Below the pieces are notes generated by a model, which saw nothing but the letters and a program-made list of their open reading frames with translations, was not told the DNA's origin and ran no database searches. The position numbers were made by a program, and so were the translations under genes. A stretch of 64,000 bases of DNA from Phascolomyces articulosus (lineage: Eukaryota > Mucoromycota > Mucoromycetes > Mucorales > Lichtheimiaceae): contig JAIXMP010000020.1 in assembly GCA_025677815.1 (NCBI GenBank), positions 620,001 through 684,000 of the forward strand, given 5' to 3'. Positions 10,213 to 22,287 of this stretch are shown here, piece by piece (position 1 is the stretch's first letter; the number at the start of each line of letters is the position of its first letter).

Positions 10213-12153
10213 TTACGAATGCAGCTGTTCTTTAAGATATCCATAAAAAAAGACTACCTTTCCATGGTAAAATCTCCTTTGTCTATCTTGCTCAAATGAT
10301 GCGGCAGAGGATACTGGCGATTTATTTTGATTGATAAGAAAAGGGGATATCGTTGCACAACCCACATAGGCTGCTTCCGGTATAGGAAATAATTTTGACC
10401 TATTCAATTTCAATACATCAAAATCATCTCTTGGATACTATACTCTTCGTTCATTTTCATCATCTATGACTATATCTAAACAGTGTAACTCATTCAAAAT
10501 AAGTCATTTATTAGTACATTCCTTATTTAAATCCATCAAAAATTGTCCGGATCTCGGCAATAATATGTGATTATTGTCTAATTCAAATCCACGTAATTTT
10601 TTTTGTCGCTACTATAGCATCATATATTTCCTCCTTCATGAAATAACTTTCCTTGAAACAAATATGCCGTATACCATTCCATCCTTGATTAATTCCTTGA
10701 ATGTATCTCTTTCAACCCGTGTAAATCCAGTTTTCGTCCAAAGGACAAGATAAGTCTGTGAATGGTGGTTGCTGTGACCAGCGCATGAAGGACAATGTCA
10801 GAGATTTTGGCAGGATGGTAAATTGAGCAGTCAGTGAGCTGGTTTCCTTACTGTTGGATAAATCTGGCAAAAGCATGTTGGTCGACAGGTGCGATATACG
10901 TGAATCATCGTAGATTGGCGAAAGATGCATTAAAAATTTGGTTTTCATTGAACTTGGTTGTTAAGCATTCCGTATAAAACTTGAGATTCTTATCATCATT
11001 GCAAACAATAATAAGTTCCTCGATGGCACTACAATAGGAAAAAACAAGCGAGCTGGTGTCGTCGCATGTAAAAAGTATATCGTCCACGTCCTCTTCTATT
11101 ACTACCTCCTCTTCTTCGAATTCCTATGGATAATTATTGGGAATGGAAGCTGAAAGTGCAAGTGAACGTAATCCTTTACAAGTCGATCCTCCGTCGTATC
11201 CCTGTCGTACTGCAAGTCCTTTCCAATGTCAGATGATGATGCAGGGATAGTCGGAAGTTTTCGTGAATATAACTCGTCCCCAAATTGAGAACAATTATAT
11301 CAAGTTTAGAGTTTTGCTGGATACATTCCCGCTGATCCCAGTTGAAATGAGGTATTGTAAGCTTTTGAAGCATTGGATGCCGATGTAAAATTGTTTCAAG
11401 GTGTGTTTTTTCAAAGCTACTACCTAGTTCTGATAAAAATTTCAGTGGGTTAAGATTTTGATAGTGTGATAATGCATAATAGGGCCTTTTTTAAAAGAAC
11501 CTTTATCGAATAAAACACCTCCAGGAAATATGAAACGTTCAAGATTTGGAAAAACAGAATAAATGATGGTATCAATGGAAACCACCTCGCAGTATCGATA
11601 TTTCATGTAGTTGGTATCTTGGTAGGGTGTTCCATAAGTTGTTGGAGATACAATAAATTGATAAGTTTATATAGTTATAGTAACAATATAATGACAAACG
11701 TATATATTTTACCTTGGCTCCTGACCTTGATATATTCAGTCATCAAAGCTTCAACCCTTTTGTTGGTCAGGTACTTTAACACGCTATAACTCATATATTC
11801 TTTCACTGAGGTTTCAGTATATCCAACTCCCCAACATGACCAATGTGTGGAATGATGAGCCAAGCTGCCTCATTGTCTTGGTCCAGGAGCACAGCAGATT
11901 GCTATGATAACGTTTGTGTAATTCGGTTGTACCATGCAGGTGAAACTAACTACAATTAAAGCTAATTGTTCTGAAGAAAATGACGAAAGCATAGTGGGTA
12001 ATATTTCAGCAGGCAGTTCTGTAATAAAGTCGATTGGCGTTTGAGGACAATGTTTAGCGCGTCGTTTAGGTCATTGAGCTGTTTATGCCTGTTGTCGACG
12101 ATGTATCTTTTTTTGGGAGGGGGCAATTGAAGTGTAGATTGGCCGTTCGCCAC
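10213..12153 (-). pseudogene. Decayed F-box/LRR-like gene
   Basis: The minus strand carries protein-like sequence broken into several frames. It opens at 12153 with MANGQSTLQLPPPKKRY. Then, in another frame near 12016-11940, comes an F-box-like segment, DFITELPAEILPTMLSSFSS. In a third frame VSPAWYNRITQTLS follows, which continues beyond an in-frame stop as QSAVLLDQDNEAAWLIIPHI. Downstream pieces (AIEELIIVCNDDKNLKFY; SFANLR, stop, then FTYIAPVDQHAFARFIQQ, stop; LRGFELDNNHILLPRSGQFL) read like the LRR-like body of a Mucoromycete F-box protein, with several stop codons. The 3' end may be the open stretch 10213-10413. F-box proteins recruit substrates to SCF ubiquitin ligases. The pattern of frameshifts plus stops is not explained by introns alone, so I call it a pseudogene. 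An intact F-box/LRR gene lies 2 kb downstream. Confidence 0.65.
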
Positions 12154-13318
12154 TAGCTTTTAAACTGTATTATAATTGCCATCGTTGAAAGTTTGTTGAG
12201 TTAACTCAACTATGAACTTGCTAGGTTTTGACATTGTCAATAAAGGGAAAAAGATATAAAGTCTAAAAAAAAGGATGTTGGGGATACTTTAACCTCCAAA
12301 ATTAGGAGAGAGAGAAAATTCTATTTTTCTTACTAACATGTCAAATATTCTTGACCCAGCTAACTTTGACAAGGATTTTTTTTGTATATTCTCTCCATTT
12401 GCATATATTAATTTATACAATGATGGCTACTTTCTATTATAGAAATAAGTATATAATTGATAGAAAAAATATGACATTTATCAAGACACAATTTAGCCTT
12501 ATATAGACATTTATTCTTAAATTTTTATCTACGTATGTCATTTCACATCATACATAAGTTAATACAGATCATTGTACTCTCATGTTGTTGATGCCAGTAT
12601 TAATTATGCGTTATCGTTTGCTAAGAAAAAGACTCGCTATACGTATATTCGTTTGATAACTTATTATAATAAGTTTATATAGTAAAATATTATGTTAGAC
12701 CTATAAAAAATGCCTCTTTCCGTCAAGCACAATACCTGAGAGGATTAATGTTCCCCCCCCCCAAAAGCTTGTTTTTATGCATCATGTGTATGTATTGATA
12801 TTCATGATGTTGTTCGAACACGAGACTTAATGTATATAAGATTTTATCAAGTACAAAAATCAAAAAGTGGTGTGATAATTTGCAATTTCTATTTTTGAAG
12901 AATGATCATTTCTCTCAAAAAGAATAAAGCTGCCAGATTATTAGAAAGGCTTTATTCTTGTCGTTAGTATGGAACTTAATACAAAAGCAAAGTATATTTA
13001 CCTGTCAAAAACAAATTACATTTCTTTGTATGTTATTGATATATTATTGCCATCAAATTATTCACTTACGAACTATATTAAATATTTGATAGCAATCGTT
13101 TATAGAAGATATAATAATTAAAAGTCAATTATTATATACGTATGTGACGCACCAGATTTTGATTATGAGATTTATAGTGATTGCCCCAGTTACGCATATT
13201 CATGTATTCAATACGGTTTCTTTGATTTCCTTCTTTGGTTTTTGTTGAGTTTAATTATGTGGTGTTTTTATATATTGTATCACCGTGAGACTTACTCGCG
13301 TCAAGAAATATTTGTTAA
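12154..13318. other. AT-rich intergenic region
   Basis: No supported frame. A run of ten C at about 12753-12762 stands out against the AT-rich background. Nothing else recognised. Confidence 0.4.
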
Positions 13319-13320
13319 TA
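13319..13320. repeat. TA target-site duplication (left) of pogo-like element
   Basis: TA immediately precedes the left inverted repeat and is matched by TA at 13961-13962 after the right one, as expected for Tc1/mariner/pogo insertion. Confidence 0.7.
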
Positions 13321-13960
13321 CAGTACCCGCTCGCTAAACCGGTATTCGTTAAACCAATATTTCGCTAAACTGGTACAATCTCTCAATTATTTTTTATATA
13401 CATAGTAAAATACCGGTGATTCGTTAAACCGGTATCCGGTAGACTGGTCCAAATATTTACTGGTGCTATAATATATATATATATTATTTTTAAGTATTTT
13501 TATGTAGTTAGCAAGTATTCTACGTAACTCTGGAAGTGCAGGTTTCGAAGCTTTTTAAAATCAAGATTGTGCTCTGTCGTGCCATAAGTTCATTTTTTTT
13601 CTTCAATATGTCGCTGATAGTCTGCTGACGAGGAACCTTTTCCAATTTGAACTCGTCTTTGGCCCATTTGGCAAGTTCGGATTGAGTAATCTTTGGCTCT
13701 TTTTCTTTCTTAATACAAATAGCAAGCTTTTAACGTACTGTCAATGCACTTTTTTTGCCCATATCGACGAAAATAAAAGATAATAAAATAAAATAAGAAT
13801 ATCATTATTTACAATAAGCATTTTCGATTCTTTTATATTATGCAACCAAGGTCAATCTTCCAGCATATACTGTCAACAGGGTTTCAAAAGTTAATCGGTA
13901 TCCGCTAAACCAGTACAGTTCCTCGCATATTTTGGGTACCAGTTTAGCGAGCGGGTACTG
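13321..13960 (-). mobile_element. Non-autonomous pogo/Tigger-like DNA transposon
   Basis: 640-bp element. Its ends are inverted repeats of about 24 bp: both begin CAGTACCCGCTCGCTAAAC and continue to GGTA, with one mismatch. It is flanked by a TA duplication. Inside each end are further degenerate copies of a CGCTAAACCGGTA-like subterminal repeat (for example near 13345, 13365, 13417 and 13900). The interior holds only a transposase N-terminal fragment (see 13520-13762), so the catalytic DDE domain has been deleted and the copy cannot move by itself. Family call rests on the TIR start, the TA duplication and the psq/CENP-B-type HTH remnant. Confidence 0.8.
13520..13762 (-). pseudogene. Remnant of pogo/CENP-B-type transposase N-terminal HTH
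   Basis: Reading from ATG at 13762: MGKKSALTVR, stop, KLAICIKKEKEPKITQSELA, then KWAKDEFKLEKVPRQQTISD and ILKKKNEL, ending RVT-stop at 13520. The pattern (basic start, LAxWAxxEF, QxTISxIL) is that of the psq/CENP-B N-terminal DNA-binding domain of Tigger/pogo transposases. There is an in-frame stop after ten codons and no DDE domain follows. It lies inside the 13321-13960 inverted-repeat element, on its minus strand. Confidence 0.75.
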
Positions 13961-13962
13961 TA
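13961..13962. repeat. TA target-site duplication (right) of pogo-like element
   Basis: TA directly after the right inverted repeat GGGTACTG. Confidence 0.7.
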
Positions 13963-14176
13963 CAACATACATATACAAAATATAAATTGACAAAAATATT
14001 AAGGATCGTGTTATTGTGGTCATATTTTTATAATTAAAAAAACTACAGACCAATATAATACATATGAGTTACGTAGAAAGGAACGAAAAGAAACTCAAAG
14101 AAGAAAAATTAAAGCATATGATTTACGTATATTCAAATGTAATTATATATTGTTTTTATTGATTGGTATAATATTC

Positions 14177-16026
14177 CTATGATAATACCAAATAAGTTGG
14201 TCCATTTGGACTAGTTTTCAAAGCAATCCTCCAAGTAATCACCTTGTCCTTGAGTTTTGAAGTAATATCATTGAGCAATTCTTCAGGATAAACTTCTTCT
14301 TGAGCAGTAATACATATCAGATGAAACCATTTTAAACAAGAGACATGGAGATCATCCAAGAACTTTGGAACCACGCGATCGATATTGTCCACATGTTTAC
14401 ACCCCGTAATGATTAATTCTTCCAACGATGTCAAAGATTCAACAAGAATGGCAAGAATATTTCCGGTCAACAAATCCATCGCATCCAGTTCGAGACGCTT
14501 TAATCTTGTACGTATATACGCGTTTTGGAGAAAACAGATAAACCCTGTTTCGGTTAATGCTGTACATGCTGAAAGACGAAGACTGGTCAAATGTTTCATG
14601 GTTTGATGGGCTAAACAATGTAATACATTGTCTGTCATCAAGTTGGCAGCACAAATGTCGACTTGTTCCAATGCGTCGCTTAGTTGATAAAGAAAAATAC
14701 AAAGATCGTTGGTCAATATGGGAATTTCTTCCAAAGGCTGATCGTCGAGATTGACAATGATCAATTTATGGAGGCGTGGGAAAGAAAGATCGGTCCACTG
14801 AGAAAGCATCATCCTATTCAATGGGTTATATCCTTTAATCCGTAGTAGACGTAGAGTATCGTGGTATTTTTTGATGACGGGTTGTAACGTGTCGACTTCA
14901 GTAAAACGATCATCACCATCAATCACTAAATATTCAAGGCCATGATAATGTTGTTGTTGTTGGTTATCAGCTTGACTGTCGATGGTTGGAGATAAAGAAG
15001 CATCTTCTGCTTGCTGACGTTGTCTTTGTTGTGCTACTATTTTATCCCATCGAAAATTATCATCTTGACCATCATGCACTTCAATTATTTCAATATTATG
15101 GCAGTATTTTAATAGAGAATCCAATACCGCATGGGCATCACTGCAATCAAGAGCATTGAGACTGATACGTTGTAATTTGGGTAATAGTTTTAATAGCTGA
15201 TGCATCAACATGGGCCGCCCGTTGCCAAACATTTCAATGACCAATTCTTTCAAATTTAAATGATTTGATTTCATGACGGGTTCAAATAAGATCCAAGGTT
15301 CGTCATCATCGAATGAATCTTCAATTTGGGTCACCACAGTGCGATAACCAAATGTTGTTAAATTGGGCAACATACGAAGCACAAGGCTGGGTATGATGTA
15401 GGTATCCCTTGTAAGTTTGTCGATATATAAAAGATTCAATCGTGTCAATGAATATTCACACATGGCAGTAAGTTGGTAAAGTAATGAAGTTGGCCAAAAA
15501 TCAACCATTAAGACAGCTAATATTGCGTATAAATCCGAGGTGCCGGGGTTGCAGAAAAAGTAATTTATATACATATGTATAATTGAAAGTATAAACGTTT
15601 GAATTTAGACGACGAATTATTAATAACAATAAAGAAAATATTATTATTAAATATTATTAATAAATATAAACGATTCAATATATCACTACCTTCTTTAATA
15701 TTATTGCATTGTTGATCCTTCAAAAAATTAATGGTGGCCATGACTTGAAACATTTTATCCCGTCGCGACTGTTGATGATTTGCATGCATAATCCATCCGA
15801 ATCGTTGGACTGCATTGGCATTAAAATAAGGAGTATAAGGCTGCAACTGTTGGATGGTATCAAATCCTATTTCATTAGAAATTTCGTACCACAATCCTGG
15901 CCATCCAAATACAGCTGAACGCCAGCTACGATTGACACCTGTACAACGAATACATTCACGAAAAGTTAATTTGGAAAAGATGACATGCCAAATTTCCTGA
16001 GGAATTACAGGATTCGTCATGATCAT
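14177..16026 (-). CDS. F-box/LRR-like protein
   Basis: Two exons. Exon 1 starts MIMTNPVIPQEIWHVIFSKL (ATG at 16026; MTNP at 16020 is an alternative), an F-box with the usual P-x-E-I/L-W-x-x-I-F core followed by TGVNRSWRSAVFGWPGLW. An intron at about 15517-15689 (donor GTAGTGA, acceptor TATTAG) joins KEA to VLMVDFWPTSLLYQ. The second exon continues for about 440 residues of irregular leucine-rich repeats (LNLKELVIEMFGN, LPKLQRISLNALD, LTSLRLSACTALTETGF, LTSLEELIITGCKHVDN). A Gln-rich insert lies mid-protein. It presumably acts as a substrate adaptor of an SCF (Skp1-cullin-F-box) ubiquitin ligase; its target cannot be told. A related but broken copy lies upstream at 10.2-12.2 kb. Confidence 0.85.
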
Positions 16027-16967
16027 GTCTTTGGTGAATGGCAAAAAGGTAAGAAAAGAAGGTGGTTGGGAGGGGGAAAGAGTAAATAACAAAAGAAGGA
16101 TAATTATATAGAAATAACAATAATAGTAGATAAAAAGAAAGAAAAAAAACGCAGATAATAAGGTATATGGTGTGATTATAAAGTGTGCAAAGTTTCTTTT
16201 GCTTCTCCTGTTCTTTTTCATTTTTTATAGTGAGTATGCACAATATATCCCTTTTGTATTTTTTTTTCTTTATGTACAAGTGGCAAGACATCATATCTAT
16301 CACAACAGCTTAAAATTATTTATCGCAAACCAACTTTCTGGTAATATTATCACCTTTTTTATATCTTTATTTCTTTTTGGCGTATTATCATTTAAAGTCA
16401 TTGAAAAAAAAAAGAAAATATAGATAAAGTCATTTCCGGAATGCTTTTTTATTGTTCTCATGCAGTAGAATGTTTATTTTTATGATCTCGACCCCATCAT
16501 ACCATCACTCTGCTCGGATTTATTACTTATTATCATTGTGATCCACCAAGGGTGAAAATATGCATAATATCATCTTATGTGTAACAGGAATTAGGTTTTG
16601 TTCATTTTGATGGGTTAAAATAAATAGCGATCATGCTGAATACCACGGTGCCAGAACTACTACTATTACCTATAGAAGTATTTTTTTGCGGTACAATGCA
16701 AGCCTATATAATAACAATAGGTGAAAAGGGCTAGAACACATGATGCAAAAACAACAATGTGGATGACAACAGCTGAACATCAAGCAACATTTATTTATAC
16801 CACACTTATTTGATGAGTTGACAACAGACATATTTTCCCTTGTTGTTGTTTTTTCTTCAATGACTAATATTATCAAATAATTATTATATTCTGTATATCA
16901 TATAATTAAACAAATGTTTCAGTAATCAATTATTGTTAGGATTATTTATAAATGACTGATACCTTTT
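16027..16967. other. Intergenic region left of the LINE insertion
   Basis: Promoter side of the F-box gene. Together with 22288-22405 it made up the original divergent spacer (about 1.1 kb) before the LINE inserted. No gene recognised. Confidence 0.5.
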
Positions 16968-16980
16968 TATATAATCACAA
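16968..16980. repeat. LINE target-site duplication, left copy
   Basis: TATATAATCACAA, 13 bp, directly before the element; an identical copy is at 22275-22287. Confidence 0.8.
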
Positions 16981-18544
16981 ATGAGACGTATTCGAGTATC
17001 GCGCGCGGCAAACCACACTTCTTTATATACTTTTTTCAATTACAATTTTTTCCTATTTTATAATAATATCACACTGTCATCGAACAAAAAAGAAAAAGCT
17101 ATCAAAAACGTGTTTACACCAAACAGGTTAAATATATCAACAATCACACCATCCTCAGAGCACCGAATTCATAAACATCGTACCACTTCCTCCACCACAT
17201 TGTTACACACAACCAAAGCTATCGATAACAATAGATTAAGAATGGACGATCGTGACACAGGCACTGATGGCAAGCATTTAATTAATAGAAATGCTAATAA
17301 TCAGATCACGGCGGAAAACAACGAAGAAAGCCAACCTTTTATAGAAGAGGCTATCAGCTCATTCCCGTCACTCCCATCACCAACAGCGAGTCAAGTCGAA
17401 ATTAACAATGTTCCAAGCTGGGCACAGTTCATTGTTCGAAACCAACATGAGATGCAAAGAAAAGTGGAAGCACAAGCAACCGAGCTTAAAGTCCAAAGTG
17501 GGAAACTTAAACTCTTCCAAAAAATAATGGAAGAGAATAAAGAATTAAAATCCCAACTTGAGGCAGCTTACGCTAAAATCAAAGAACTTGAATCGCAGCA
17601 GTCGACCACTACTTCTAAGGAGGATACCACCAGAAAACCAATGGATCAGGATATCCTCCTTACAGGCACTTGTGAGTCAATACACTCACTTTCCCATGAA
17701 GAATGGGAGAAGCGCAAGGTGGAAATCGAAGCACGAAAGCAGCAGCAACAACAACAAGATGGTGTAAAGCAACTCCAACAATTAAAGAAATTGGAACAAT
17801 CACAACAGCAACGTCAACAACAAAAATATCATCATCAGCAACAACAACCCACAAAAAATGAAACAGCGACCTCATATGCTAAGATTGCTGGGAAAAATTT
17901 ACCACCAAAGAAAAGAGTGCAGCAACCCCCAACGGAAAAAATGGTCCAATGGGCACGCCGCCTCCTTCAACCAGCATCGGGGCCCACTGCATATACCTTT
18001 ATATATATGGGTGCTCCTCGTCGGGCGTTACATAGTGAAATCCGGAAAGCTCTTAGTTTAGTTGGCGTAGCAAAAGAAAGGGTAATTGACATTCAATTCC
18101 CAACACATGGTACTGTAGGACTCTTGGTACATGCTTCTTATGAAAAAGAAATTCGAGAGCTACTTACCCAAGCAAAGCTTCCTCCAAAAGAAGGTTTCAA
18201 CCCCATAGCAGCATCGACAATTGGTAACCCCACTCTCTTGGCTACCTTATCCGAAGAGGAGCGTGCCACAGAAGCTAAAAAAAATCTACCAAGAAAGAAT
18301 GTTAAACATGTGCTCCCGCATGCCAAAACGCCACTTAGGAATTGCTATATTGCGTCACTTTACATCTCTTCCAGAAGATCCACACCACATAGAATTGGAA
18401 TACTGGGTTAAATTTCAAGAAAAACACCCCAAGCCAATGTACCACAAGCGCCCCCAATTAGATAATGCTGAAGATGCTAAACGGTTGTTATCAGGTAACA
18501 ATGATAGCACTAACGATGGATCGGAACCTATGCAAGAAGAATGA
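16981..18544 (+). pseudogene. LINE ORF1 (nucleic-acid-binding coiled-coil protein), frameshifted
   Basis: The frame from 16981 stays open to 18411. The likely functional start is one of the later Mets, such as MDDRDTGTDG at 17242. A coiled coil (about 17450-17620, QKIMEENKELKSQLEAAYAK) is followed by poly-Gln tracts and a globular segment (ASGPTAYTFIYMGAPRRALH, then GVAKERVIDIQFP). At the A8 run near 18280 the reading shifts by +1. The second frame then continues with YQERMLNMCSRMPKRHLGIA and HHIELEYWVKFQEKHPKPMY to the TGA at 18542-18544. No CCHC knuckle is visible. ORF1 proteins of LINEs coat the RNA and act as chaperones. One extra A relative to an intact copy would explain the break. Confidence 0.75.
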
Positions 18545-21500
18545 TAGACCATATAAAACTTGGTCTATTGAAAGCAACTGGGATAGAAAAATCACCAGTT
18601 GAAATAATTGAATTCTGCAACAGCAACAACATCGACATAATACTTATAACCGAAACTTTTCTTGTCCGCGGGCGGCTTGATACTGACTGGCTTCAGTATC
18701 ACAACTACGCAATACAACCAAACACAAAAAAAAGAGGACAAGGAGGATTAACACTTCTGGTACGACCCACCCTAAACGTCCATATACATCATTTTCCAAA
18801 TTCAAATCGATTCACATTATCATTTCGCATTGGCACTTACACCTTCCATGGCCTGTACCTGCCACCACTACCAACATTAGACGATACCTCAGTAATACAG
18901 CTGCTGGATCAGCTACATATAAACGATCAAACCATAGTATTTGGAGACCTAAATGCACGATCAAAAATCGTTACTGGCGATAAAAAAATAACACGCGTGG
19001 TATCAAAGCCCTTGAACCATGGATCAATGGGAATGGCTTACACGTTTGGAATGGTTCTTTGGCAAGATCACAGCCTACCTTCCGAACAGCTGCTGGGTCC
19101 AGTATAATTGATTTGTTCATATCAATGCAAAGCGCTATTAGAAATCCATCAATGCAAATCCATGACATGAAATCTCTTAATACTCACCACCACCTATGCA
19201 CATTATCCTTCACACCACACACACCATGGCAACTTTTACCAGCTCCAAACTCACCCCGTCAACATTGGAAACTACAAAGATTTACCGATCCTGAAGTTAG
19301 ACGGATATATATCCAAAAGTTTGAAGATAATATTGCCAGTATTATACAAATTCTTGACCACCAGTACTCATATGATATTGAAAACATGGTGCCAGATACA
19401 ACAGCAATCGAACAACTTGGGCACGATATAACATCAGCTATATACGATGCGCTGGACAGTAGTACTACAAGAAATAGACCTAGACCAAAAAAATGGAATT
19501 GGTTTTGGACTGATGACCTACAACAAAAAGCAGAGCAGCGGGAAAGAGCATACAAAAGATGGAGACGGTCACCTAACAACATTGTTGTTAGAGCCAAACT
19601 ATGGTCCAATTATACCAATAGCTGTGAAGACTTCTCCAAAGAAATAAGCAAAACTCGTAGGAGTACATGGAAGCAGTTTTGCATGAAACTTGGTAATGCC
19701 CCAGACAACGAAGCAAATGCTACCATCAAAAGGATGCGTCGAAACAGACAGTCATCTCATCTATTCTCGCACCCTGATGGTCCTCAGCAAGCTGTAGAAA
19801 CAATGATATCTCACTTTTCCAAAATATTTGGTGGAGAAAATATGGAAAGAAACAAATCAAGATCAACTGCTTATATAAAGCAACAAATCTTCCATCCACC
19901 CACCAATGACAATCCATTTCCCGCACCAGAGATAGAGTTTATCATTAGCAACATGGCACCACGCAAAGCTCCAGGTGATGATCATATTACAGGAGCAATG
20001 CTTAAACCAATTATACAACCCTTGTCTAAAGTCCTAAGCAAATTCTTCCGGCTATGCTGGAATTGGTCTTGGATACCGTTATCCTGGAGAACAGCACAAG
20101 TAGTCCCAATCTACAAAAAAGGCGATCCAGGAACAGCCGCTAATTACCGACCAATTAGCCTGACAAGTACACTGAGGAAACTTCTTGAACGATGCCTCCT
20201 GCCAAAGCTTCTCAAATCAATGCCTGCTCTAGACATATCTCAAGGAGGTTTCCGCCATCATCGCGGTGCATTAGATCAAGCTTTCTCTCTTCACACACTC
20301 ATCCGCCAATATCAACAACAATACAACAACTCACCTGTTCTTGCTTTTCTCGATATCAAATCAGCATATGATTCAGTAGATCGTGGTATCATATGGTCAA
20401 CGTTGCAGAAACACCTGCCGAGCGCTCTGTTCCATATGATCCGCCATATGTTTGATGATATACGCATCTCCGTCATTTCACAAAATTATCAATCCCGCTT
20501 CATTCATCCAAAGAAAGGAGTACTACAAGGTTCTATCTTGAGCCCATTATTATACGCAATCTTTATCGACACTCTCCCAAGACGACTACGTATTAACATG
20601 CATGTGCGATGTGAAAAGCCACTATTCCTTCGAACATCTACAGCCAATGGAGCAACAGAAGCATCAGCCCAACTACAGAAATATACAGGGGGAAAGAATG
20701 GACGTCCTGACAAAAATCGGCCTGATCAATCAAATCTTATAATATCAGCTTGTCTCTATGCTGATGATGTAGCACTAATAGGCTCTCCTGCAGATATGAA
20801 AAGATTACTACGAATAGCTGAACGACACTCGAAAGACCAAGGATATAAATGGCACCCTGATAAATGTGCTATTATCGATCCACAGCAATCTCAGCCATCA
20901 TCGCAACAATATCAACTGTATAACAAAATAATCCCTTTAGTTAACACTTTTCAATATCTCGGTATTCCCTTTGACCATAATGGTATTAGTTCCGGGCAAT
21001 TGGTGAATCAACGTACCAGCAAAGCAACAGGAAATATGGGGCTACTACGACAACTTGGTGTCCACCAGTACGGAGTTGGTCTATGGCCTGCGTTAAGAAT
21101 ATACCGCACTTTTGTTCGACCAGTTCTTGAGTACGGTCTAGCCATTACCGTCTTATCTGCTACACAAAAAGATAAAATTGACAATGCACAAAAAGGTTGT
21201 ATAAAAATGACTCTTAATCGAAATGCAGCAACTCATTTTCCAACCATCGTTCCAATGGTGCTAGCAGACTTACCCTCGATGCATACAAGAACTCGTATTC
21301 TCCAATTAAAATTTGCTGTTCGACTCCAAAATTTACCTACCACTACTTTGACACGATCCATTGAACTATCCTTTTTCTGGAACAAAAATAAGGATAAACA
21401 TTGGAAGCATCTAACAACGAACAATCCATTCTACCAACTATACACTAAGCTAAAAAATGGAATCAACCCACCAAAGGACTCACTCAAGCAAGCCATATCC

Positions 21501-22019
21501 CGAAAACGAGATGAAGAATATAAAATCCGGGCCGATAAAAAGAAAACTATCCGTTGTCTTCGCGATAAAAGAATGATCGACCCAGTACTATATCTTCCTG
21601 CTACTCCACGTGACCGACACAGATTTATCAAATGGAGAATGCACTGGCTCCCATCCTACCCTCTGAAAGATTGTAGATGCGGCCATCCAGCAGCAAATAG
21701 AGAACATTTTACACGTTGTCCTTTGATGGAAGAAGTACTTGATGAGTTGAAAACAACATTTGGTACAATTCCTGAACTCCAACGAGAACTACAACCACTC
21801 GACTACGTTATAAATCATCTCCCGCGCTCAGAAGTCGGCTTATCACTTGGAAAGTGGATCAACTGCTGGTTTGTACTAATCCGTGCCCTCCGGGAAATCG
21901 ACCGATTAAGTCACTCCGAAAATGAATACAAAGAAGATGAACCGGAACCTGAAGAACCACCGCTGCCACCACAACGCCCATCATATCCAACTCAAGAAAG
22001 TAACCAAGTTACTATATAA
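18541..22019 (+). pseudogene. LINE ORF2 (endonuclease-reverse transcriptase), frameshifted
   Basis: The ATG at 18541 overlaps the ORF1 stop (ATGA). The endonuclease part has DIILITETF (catalytic Glu), IVFGDLNARS (Asp-x-Asn) and, after a frame change at the A7 run near 18981-18988, GSSIIDLFIS; the family's final SDH-type motif is not clear. The reverse transcriptase follows: APGDDHITG, NYRPISLTSTLRKLLERCLL, QGGFRHHRG, AFLDIKSAYDSVDRG, GVLQGSILSPLLY, CLYADDVALIG (catalytic YADD) and FQYLGIPF. Near the C-terminus is a CRCGHPAANREHFTRCPL zinc-binding-like motif. I see no RNase H domain. The missing base in A7 breaks the endonuclease from the reverse transcriptase, so the copy is probably inactive unless the homopolymer lengths are sequencing errors. 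Confidence 0.85.
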
Positions 22020-22274
22020 ATTTATATTTTCCACTCCTCCCACTCATAATCATTATACCTTCTATTTTCCCTTTTTATTTCTCTTACATATTTAACATTA
22101 CCACACTATCCACACTAGCTTAGCTTTTCCTCCTAAAGGGGGGTTTTTCAGCTGATGCCATATATTCTTTTGCTCATACATAATCTTTACCACTAAGTAC
22201 CGCAAGGAAGCGACCACATGCCTATAGGCGCAGGTCAATCCAGTCTTCCACAATAATAAATATAAATTTTAATC

Positions 22275-22287
22275 TATATAATCACAA
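22275..22287. repeat. LINE target-site duplication, right copy
   Basis: TATATAATCACAA, identical to 16968-16980. Confidence 0.8.

Larger units (their letters stand above)
16981..22274 (+). mobile_element. L1-like non-LTR retrotransposon (LINE), about 5.3 kb
   Basis: Element bounded by an identical 13-bp duplication (16968-16980 and 22275-22287). It carries ORF1 (coiled-coil, Gln-rich), ORF2 (AP-type endonuclease, reverse transcriptase, C-terminal Cys/His motif) and a 255-bp 3' UTR that ends ATAAATTTTAATC with no poly-A tail. No LTRs are present. ORF1 and ORF2 are each broken once, both at homopolymer A runs. The 5' end starts at an ATG, so either the 5' UTR is absent or the copy is slightly 5' truncated. 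The last 156 bp match the solo fragment at 30698-30838. The insertion lies upstream of ORC3, in the same orientation. Confidence 0.9.

Noticed and set aside
16981..22019. Considered a virus-like or LTR-retrotransposon origin for the reverse-transcriptase region
   Set aside because: There are no LTRs, integrase, protease or capsid motifs. An AP-type endonuclease ahead of the reverse transcriptase and the 13-bp duplications fit a LINE.
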